64,000 nt of DNA from Phragmites australis. Taxonomy: Eukaryota; Streptophyta; Magnoliopsida; Poales; Poaceae. Below, one piece after another: positions 57,010-64,000 of the stretch. Position numbers and translations under genes: made by a program. Below the pieces are notes generated by a model. That model was not told the origin of the DNA and ran no database searches. It worked only from the letters and a program-made list of their open reading frames with translations. The DNA lies in the NCBI RefSeq assembly GCF_958298935.1, contig NC_084938.1, positions 26,827,501 through 26,891,500 on the forward strand, read 5' to 3'. How positions within the stretch are numbered: the first letter of the stretch is position 1; each line of letters starts with the position of its first letter.

Positions 57010-59956
57010 TCAAAGCTCCTCTGTGGTCCTCGTAGCATCCGCAAAGCCTTCAGAGACTGTCGGGATAAGGTCAATGTCTATAAAATGCTCCTGGGCAGAG
57101 GCCAAGGCAAGGTAGGCGTCGGTGGCTCCAACATCCAGCAAGTGGTAACCCACCGTCATGCCAAGCCTGTCCTTGAGATCACGAGCCTCCTCGGAGGCCG
57201 CCAAAAACCAGTCAATATGACTAGTCACACTGTTCTCTAGTGTCGGGCAAACCTGAATGTCGGCGGACCAGAGCAACAAGTCGAAGGGGGTAAAAGCCCG
57301 GCTAAGGCGATCGTAGAACTTTTCACGCCGCTCATAGTTCTCCTTGAGCATCTGCTCATGGTCCCTCCGCGTCGCAAGGAGTTCATCCTAAAAGTGGTTG
57401 AGGCGATCGTAGAACTGTTCTCGCTGCTAGTCGTTCTCCCTGGTCATTTGCGCTAGGTCCCATCGTATTGTAAGCAGCTCCTCCCGACAAGCTAGTCGAC
57501 AAACAGGACAAGAGCCATGCAGGAGTCAGCTCATGAAATTTTACTCAGCTAGACGAAGACTACATGTAGCTCAGACGGTCGGACCAACGTACCTTGGAGA
57601 TCGCCCTGCAGACTCGCTCGCTCGACCGCAAAACCCCACTCACACTGAGCCACCGCCTTCCGAGTATGCTGGTCGTCGAAGTTATCAGTAAGCATGCTTG
57701 AGGGAACGCTGCGAGCAGAGGGGCCGGTCGTCTCTAGCCGTGCTTCATTTATGGGTGTGGTTGGGGGCTCGAAGTGAGCACCAGGTTCGGACATGTCATG
57801 GATTCTACGACCACAACGGTGACACAAGCTTATCAGAAAACAAAAAGGCATCAACCAGATATATTACAAAACTAGAGTTACTGCCAGTTCTTACTGCTCG
57901 GTGGTCTCCACCCTAAAAATAGACTCTACAAAATCTACAGCCCCTTGGCACTCCTGCTGCAGCTTCTCCTCAACTTCAGGTCTGGTGGCCGCGACTCCCT
58001 CCCGAACGACATTCGGATTGAAGTTAGGGTCACGATTGTGGTAGCACCAGAGGACGTAGCCTGCAGTCTCCCTCACTGCCTCCACCACGTCATCTGCGGC
58101 TCTCACCGCTAGGATACCCAGGAGCTCAAAAAACCTCTCCGAGGGAACCTTGGTGGTGCGTGCCCAGGATAGGGTTGTGGGTCGTGATTGTGGCTGAATG
58201 TCCAGCTCAAGGTTCTCCAAGGGATCCGCCAATACCTTAAAGGCGTCCAGGAGAAGGTCGTGGATGGTATGCTCATCCGCCTTGGGCTGGAGGTTCTCGG
58301 TGGAGGGCGCAGCTTTCTAGTGCTGGAGCTCACCGTACTTCTGCTGAAGCACGAGCCTCACCTCCTTCTCCTGAGCCAGCTGCCTCTCTAACTCGGCACA
58401 CCTACTCGCCGTCGCCTCCTTGTCAGTAACCAACTTGCGGATCGAGGCCGAGAAACGGGCCACCACGGAGAGCAGGTTGGATTCTGAAATGGGCTCCACG
58501 ACTGGCTCTGTCAACACAGGAGTCACGATTAGTGCTCTCGGGGCTGAGGCCAACACTAGAGGAGGGACCGGAATGCACTGCTGTGGCACCAGAGGGGAGT
58601 CACGACCGGGGCCGTAGGAGTGGTCGAGGGCCTGCAATAACAACAAAACCACATAATCAAAAGAAGAATACGAACTCGGTGTATCCTACACCAACTAGAG
58701 AACTCACCGTGGATACGAAGATGTGAGCACGAGCCTGGTCCTCGTGAAGCCGTTGGACCGGCTGTTCGAGGACGACAGGCCTGCGGATGACCCACGAACA
58801 CGCTTGGACGCGTCCAGGACAGACTAGTCCCCCGCCGGTCTTTTCCCCCTAAGCTCAGACGCTTGGTCTGCAGTGGCCTAATCGCTCCTGATCTGGGTAG
58901 AAGGGGTTTGGTCGAGGGATGTCTGGTCAGTGGGCACCTGGTTGGGGTGAGGCAGGTCGAAGCGACGCTGGTCAGCCCCTACTGGCCGGCGCCACTCTCA
59001 AGACTGCCACCCATAGCCTCCGTCTGGCTCTAGGCAGTCTAGCCACCTCCGCAACCAGCTGTGCTAATTTCTGCGGTCGTGGCCTTGGCAGTCACCGAAC
59101 GCAATACGTCGACCAGTGGAAGATCCTGCTGTAACACAAATTATAACCCATGGGAAGATCGGGGATCAAAAAGTCTAAGAAAAAGCTAGGCATACCATGC
59201 GGCGGGCCCTCTCCGAAGGCGACAGATCGCACAATGGAAAAGCGTCTCGCGGAGGTCCATTCTTCCTCGCAGCGGCCCCCATTAGGAGTTTGACCCGCTA
59301 GTCAACGACATCGTCAGCCAACACTGAGATAAGGGAATACGTAAAATACCATACGATCAACAAGCAGACACCATGAAAATGGATGCGATGTTACCTATGG
59401 AGCTTTCCCGAGTGACGTCATCCCTTCCGGTGTACAAATAGGTCGGTGCTCTCTCCTTCGCAGAGGGCACGGTCGGTGCTTGATGAAGTCGCGGATGACG
59501 TTCGCTCCTGTCAACCTGGTGTTCACGAGGTTCTTGACCCGGGCCACGAGGACCAACAGCTCCGTGGAGGGCGTGGGGTGGTTTCCCAGTCCTCGTTGTA
59601 CTGAGTCGGTCTGCTTGGCACGTGGATATTATCCATGGTGTCCTCGGTCTTGAGGTAGAATCAGTCCTCCCTCTAGCCCAACCATGAGGACTTAAGACCC
59701 ATCTCGAGGTATGAGTTGGTGAGACCGTCAGGAGACGAAACCTGTAGCTCCCGGTGACCGTGTAGAAGTACCTGAAGAGATCGAGGCACGACTCGACCCC
59801 GATTAGGTTCTCGCACATGTGAGCAAAAACGCTCAGCATGATAATGGAGTTGGGGTTGAGGTGAAGGTGATGGACGTCATAGAAGGAAACGACGATAGTG
59901 AAGAACTCGGAGAAGGATGGCACGAGACCGGCCAGGAAGAAGGAGGCAAATATCAC
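57010..59956 (-). pseudogene. Transposase_28-type antisense ORF of the Tat-type element, fragmented
   Basis: From the 5' end on the - strand: 59956-59720 gives ASFFLAGLVPSFSEFFTIVV and NPNSIIMLSVFAHMCENLIG, matching the N-terminal domain of plant 'putative gypsy type transposon' proteins. Then frames shift. 58652-58317 gives a coiled-coil (ATASRCAELERQLAQEKEVR). 58232-57891 gives ERFFELLGILAVRAADDVVE and NPNVVREGVAAT. 57351-57010 gives MLKENYERREKFYDRLSRAF, TPFDLLLWSADIQVCPTLEN and YHLLDVGATDAYLALASAQE. The N-to-C order is preserved although at least three frameshifts or stops interrupt it. The protein's role in the element is unknown. Confidence 0.7.
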
Positions 59957-59960
59957 GATC

Positions 59961-61465
59961 TCTCTCTCTCAACCTCATCTTTGTATTTGTGTTAAGTGAT
60001 TAAGCCCTAGGCTCGCAAACAACGATAGCACCGTCGCTCGGCTTCTACCGAGGACCTAAGTATTTCTAAGCATTTCGAGTAATTCTAGAAGCTAGACACC
60101 AACTATATCATCAAGGCTACAATCATCAATAAGTCAAAGTAGAGACAATGCATCAACATAGGTTCTACCCATATTAGCCCGACACTAGACTCAACACATG
60201 CAAACATACATAAAACATAATTTATCAATTTAGACTCTGTTCAATTTGAACAAAGGGTGCAGTATGCTTAGATGCTTGCATTACTGCTTCGGAGTTTACC
60301 CGATACTTCCCGCACAGAACTCATAGAAATGCGTAAGGTTGGCGTTGTCCTCGATCGCTCTCGCGTCACGCTACGGACCTTCGTTCACTACTGAAAAACG
60401 CATGCAATGATGATCATGAATGCCGTGCAATGAAGGATGCTCCACAATATATGACAACATTGAAGATGCAATGTTTCCAGGTCATGAGTTTGAAGGCCTC
60501 AAAGATTTCCTAGTTTGTATTGATGCTAAGCATTTAATCATTTCCTGATTAATTAAGCTTAACAGAAAGCTTAGACCTAATTAGAAAATTAATTTATACT
60601 TAACATGAGGGTGATTATTTTTAATGAGCAAGGAATCAATTAATAAGATTTGCAAAATTGATTTCATCAATTTTGGAGTTACCAATATTTAATTATGGAT
60701 TAATGAAGCTCAAACATATTTTATTAACCCATAAAATTTGAATACATATTTCATAGCTCCTAGTATTTTAACATGTATATTATGCTCATACAAACCCAAT
60801 AAAATTGGATAATTTTTGGAGTAATATTTAATTGCCTATGCATTTTACAAGTTTCTGCCGAAATAATACTTGAACAAATAATCGATTTCGCGATTTCTAA
60901 ATTTACCATATATTTAAATGCCTGAAATCCATTTTACACCGGGGGGGACTCTAGCCTCAACGGTTGACAGTGGGCCCGGGTGTTTGACTCAGGTCAAAAT
61001 CGACCCGAGGCCTAGCAGCACAGTGCCCCAGAGGCGACAGCTGGCTCTGCCAGCCTCGCCGACGGCAAATGGCGTGGCGGCGGGGACCGGGGAAAGCAGC
61101 CAAAGCATCAGCACGGCACGACGGACCCGACTGAGACACACGTGGTCGACGGCAATGGCCGAAAAATGACGAGCGGTGGAGCACAATGATGACAACACGT
61201 CGGCGGCTCGATTCAACACGCTGGCGGCTAGAGTATGGCACAATCGACCCGATTGAGTACATTTAGAGTATCTACGCGAGCATGCAAATCCAATAGCGCT
61301 CCAAGTGGCTGACCAGCCCGGCGGTGGCTCAGTCGGCGACGAGCACACACGATCGGCGGCGCAAAATCGCGCGAGGAGGAGCGCGCCATCCACAGACTAA
61401 GCCCAAAATGACGCACGCTAAAGCAAGAGGGGAGCTCGGAGAAGCTCACCGCGGGTCTAGCTAAT
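59961..61465 (-). other. Retrotransposon-like AT-rich and GC-rich sequence, no domain
   Basis: Read on the - strand it goes from a GC-rich block (61460-60905) to an AT-rich leader-like block (60900-60000). The layout and phrases (TTCAAATTGAACAGAGTCTA; CTCGGTAGAAGCCGAGCGAC) are like LTR/leader sequence of grass gypsy elements. Neither LTR ends nor coding similarity could be established. Confidence 0.38.
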
Positions 61466-62480
61466 CATTTTTACCTATACCCATCATTACGACGAGTGGC
61501 CGCATTCCATGTGACAGCCCAAATTGCTTAAGCATATCAGTAAGCATCATATTTATTTATTTTGAGCAATTTTTAGCATACAATTTTAATTAAACATAAA
61601 TAATAGCTAGTCACTCGCCGTAATGATGGGTAAAGGAAAAATAATAGGAAAGAATTTTAAAATAAAAAATAATAGAAAAAATAAGAAAAATAAGAAAAAA
61701 AATCAAATAAATCAGAAAAAATAGGAAAAATAAAAATATTAGAAAAATCAGTGAAATAGAAAAAAGATTTAAAAAAAGAAAAAAAAGAATGCATGAATAT
61801 GTCACATGCTAGAAAGAATAAAAATTTAAAAAGTACATATGACGTGTTGCATGTGGTCTAGTGACATATTACGCTATACTGAATGTTAGTAATAGACGTG
61901 CTAGAAATTCCTAATTTTTTTAAATCAGTATGTACATCATTAAATAATGCAATATGTCATATTATATAACACATTTTACTTTTATGAAGGAACCAACAAG
62001 TGAGTCTATTTTTAACTGGCAGTATAATGTAATATGCCATTGGACCACATGCAACACGTCATGTATACTCTTTAAATTTTTTATTCTTTCTAGCATATAT
62101 ATCTATATTATTTAATGTTGTACATACTACAACATACTATTTATATTTTAAAAAATTAGGAATTACTAGCATATCTATTACTAACTGTCAGTATAGTGTA
62201 ATATATCACTAGACCATATACAACACGTCCTACATACTCTTTAAATTTTTATTCTTTCTAGCATGTGACATATTCATGCATCATGATTTTTTTTTCAAAT
62301 TTTCTGATTTTTTTCTATTTTTTCTGATTTTTTTAAAGAAAAATTCTGATTTTTCGTTTTCCTGTCTTTTTCTATTTTTATGATTTTTTTAAAAAAAATT
62401 GTTTTTCCTATTTTCCTTGATTTTTTCTGATTTTTATTTTATTTTTCCTAGTTTCATGATTTATTCTGATTTTAAAAATT
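61466..62480. repeat. AT-rich foldback structure with nested inverted repeats
   Basis: Arm A (61788-61920, starting AATGCATGAATATGTCACAT) is repeated in inverted orientation at 62150-62284 (ending ATGTGACATATTCATGCATC), about 85-90% identical over about 133 bp. A second, shorter inverted copy lies at 62016-62096. Outside these, an A-rich strand (61637-61787) faces a T-rich strand (62285-62480). A further inverted pair, CCTATACCCATCATTACG (about 61470) and CGTAATGATGGGTAAAGG (about 61619), lies at the left. Confidence 0.85.
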
Positions 62481-63280
62481 TTGGCACCCGATATGCGCCT
62501 GGTGGCATGCCATATCTGTACCAGAGGGGTGTGAAGGGTTATGGGCCTGTGATACACGAGTTAACAATATTAGGACATGTTTTGTTCACTAATATCAATT
62601 ACCATATCTTTGACAAAATCTGTTGGCAAAGTTTAGCAAATAAATTAGTCTATAATAGTAGAGTCAAAGGTTAAAAACTATGACACTTTAAAACTGTAGC
62701 AACTAACCTAACAACTGTCAGAGAAAGTATGGCAAAGAACCTAACATACTCTTAATGATCCAACTCTGCAGTTTAAGAGTCTGTAGACCTAAATAATCCA
62801 ACTTGATAAGTTCAAAAACAGAACCAAATAAACTCTTAATGACCTAAATCTGTAGTTTAAGAGTCTATAGACCTAAATAACCTAACTTGATAAATTTAAA
62901 GACCACTAATACATTTTACTAATTAGTTATTATATAATGAGGAGACAGATCCTGATAACACAGTCCTCCATTTAAATATTTAATCATAGTACGAGCAAGG
63001 TAGCATGAATTCAAACACGTTGTTTGTATATTGCAAATTTTCAAGACGACATGACTTATTTTTACATGGGTTTATTTGTAGCATATGTTTTTAAAAAGTA
63101 AAAAATGTAAAAATTCTACGATTTCCAATGCTATATCCTAGTGCGCGGTACGCTCATAAAATGCCACTTTAGCCCCATAATTTCGTAACAGATCGCCGCT
63201 TCGAATCGAATCCCTACTCCTTTCCTTCCGCCGCAAGCCGCCGCCGGTCCCCCACCGCCGCGCCGCCGACCTCTCGCGCG
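62481..63280. other. Spacer upstream of the PTF2-like gene with an 84-bp duplication
   Basis: ACTCTTAATGATCCAACTCT at 62748 and ACTCTTAATGACCTAAATCT at 62832 start two units that both contain GTTTAAGAGTCT and AGACCTAAATAA. From about 63130 the DNA is the presumed promoter and 5' UTR of the next gene. No TATA box is obvious. Confidence 0.6.
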
Positions 63281-64000
63281 ATGAGCTCCACGTGCAGGTC
63301 GTGCGGCGAGGGCCCGGTGGTGTCCGACCCGGACTCGGGCGCGTTCGTCTGCACCTCCTGCGGCCTCGTCCACGACGCCGGCGCCGCGGAGTTCGTCCAC
63401 CAGGCCACCTTCAACGACGCGGGCGGCCTCGACCTCCGCGTCTCCTCGCTCGTCCGCCACCACTCCGACTCCGCCTACCGGGACCAGAAGCTCGCCGGCG
63501 CCTCCGCGGTCATCACCTCCATCGCCGCCCGCCTCGGCCTCTCGCCGGCCCGCGCCGAGGAGGCCCTCCGCATGGCCAAGTCCGCCACCGACGGAAACCT
63601 CGCCACCCCGGGCAGCGCCTTTCTCCCCGCCCTCGCCGCCGCATGCTCCCTGCTCGTCGCGCGGTCCCACCGCCTCCCGCTCTCCCTCGCCGAGGCCGCC
63701 GCCGCCGCGTCCTGCCCCGCGCCCTCCCTCGCCGACCTCGTCTCCCGCGTCGCCGCCCAGCTCTCCCTCCCGCCCCTCCCGTGCTTCGACTACGCTGCCG
63801 CGCTCGATCGTGCGGTGCGCCTCTCGCCCTCGCTCTGCGACGCCGCTGGCGAGAAGACGGAGGCGATTCTCACCCAAGCCCAATTCCTCCTTCGCTGCGC
63901 CTCCAAGTGGTCGCTCACCACCGGGCGGTACCCACTGCCCCTCGTTGCCGGGTTGGTCGCTTTGTCTGCTGAGGTAAAGGGGGTCACCTCTCTCTCTGTG
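63281..64000 (+). CDS. PTF2: PTF2-like plant-specific TFIIB-related protein, N-terminal part (runs off the window)
   Basis: 240 codons open to the window edge, no stop and no intron. The N-terminus is a TFIIB-type zinc ribbon (CRSCGEGP ... CTSCGLVH; Cys 5, 8, 24, 27), followed by a cyclin-like helical region (DQKLAGASAVITSIAARLGL; LPALAAACSLLVARSHRLPL) and QAQFLLRCASKWSLTTGRYP-LPLVAGLVALSAE. The spacing and the last segment match Arabidopsis PTF2 (AT4G35540) better than TFIIB or BRF1. That family acts in RNA polymerase transcription initiation; Arabidopsis PTF2 is reported to matter in pollen. Very GC-rich, typical of grass 5' exons. The sequence GAG|GTAAAGG near 63970 resembles a splice donor, but the reading frame continues with VKGVTSLSV, which aligns with PTF2. 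Confidence 0.82.
   Translation, partial: MSSTCRSCGEGPVVSDPDSGAFVCTSCGLVHDAGAAEFVHQATFNDAGGLDLRVSSLVRHHSDSAYRDQKLAGASAVITSIAARLGLSPARAEEALRMAKSATDGNLATPGSAFLPALAAACSLLVARSHRLPLSLAEAAAAASCPAPSLADLVSRVAAQLSLPPLPCFDYAAALDRAVRLSPSLCDAAGEKTEAILTQAQFLLRCASKWSLTTGRYPLPLVAGLVALSAEVKGVTSLSV

Larger units (their letters stand above)
53713..59960 (+). mobile_element. Non-autonomous Ty3/gypsy (Tat-type) element with antisense ORF, 3' LTR not found
   Basis: 5' LTR about 53713-54217, then a PBS-like TCTGGCGTGCCAGGTAGGGG at 54218 on the + strand. The internal 2.8 kb has no recognisable gag or pol. A 250-bp tandem duplication follows at 56304, and then a long set of reading frames on the - strand (59956 to 57010) carries a Transposase_28-type (PF04195, 'gypsy type transposon') protein. 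Antisense extra ORFs near the 3' end are a known property of Tat-lineage elements such as maize Grande. No 3' LTR was found before 61.5 kb, so the right end is probably deleted. Confidence 0.62.

Noticed and set aside
63131..63883. 250-codon Gly/Arg/Glu-rich frame on the - strand
   Set aside because: Antisense shadow of the GC-rich PTF2-like exon.

Overview
The window is nuclear DNA from a grass (Poaceae). Very GC-rich 5' exons are followed by AT-rich introns, plant GT-AG introns are present, there are many LTR retrotransposons and MITEs, and the host genes are recognisable as grass orthologues. The species cannot be named from sequence alone.

Five host genes are visible. (1) A SEPALLATA3-type MADS-box gene, + strand, eight coding exons between 3751 and 17025 (242 aa), closest to rice OsMADS7/OsMADS45. 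(2) An FLC-clade MADS-box gene, + strand, five coding exons between 27975 and 31825 (172 aa), OsMADS37-like. (3) NTF2, - strand, two exons, 42450 down to 39557 (124 aa). (4) A nodulin-like major facilitator transporter, + strand, three exons, 47991-52763 (595 aa). (5) The 5' part of a PTF2-like plant-specific TFIIB-related gene, + strand, from 63281 and running off the window. Genes 1 and 2 form the SEP-FLC tandem pair known from angiosperms. SEP3 is a floral-organ-identity E-class factor; FLC-clade genes in grasses are linked to flowering time and vernalisation.

Most of the remainder is mobile DNA. 1-1.2 kb holds a broken LINE. SEP3 intron 1 holds a CACTA end. SEP3 intron 6 (8.4 kb) holds two abutting insertions: a 3.8-kb element with inverted TG...CA ends and a GC-rich minisatellite (8070-11883), and a Ty3/gypsy derivative whose two LTRs face opposite ways but which is framed by one 5-bp target duplication (11891-15879). 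The SEP3-FLC spacer carries five TIR elements/MITEs (18.1-21.1 kb), an old copia element on the - strand (21492-25408) and further LTR-type debris. Downstream of the FLC-like gene lies a young copia element (33123-37755) with target duplications and three nonsense codons. A gag-only gypsy element separates NTF2 from the transporter. A non-autonomous gypsy element with an antisense Transposase_28-type reading frame fills about 53.7-60 kb, and an AT-rich foldback structure lies at 61.5-62.5 kb.

Coordinates of exons were read by eye from reading frame, splice dinucleotides and family knowledge. Transposon boundaries rest on terminal repeats and target duplications where stated; otherwise they are approximate.
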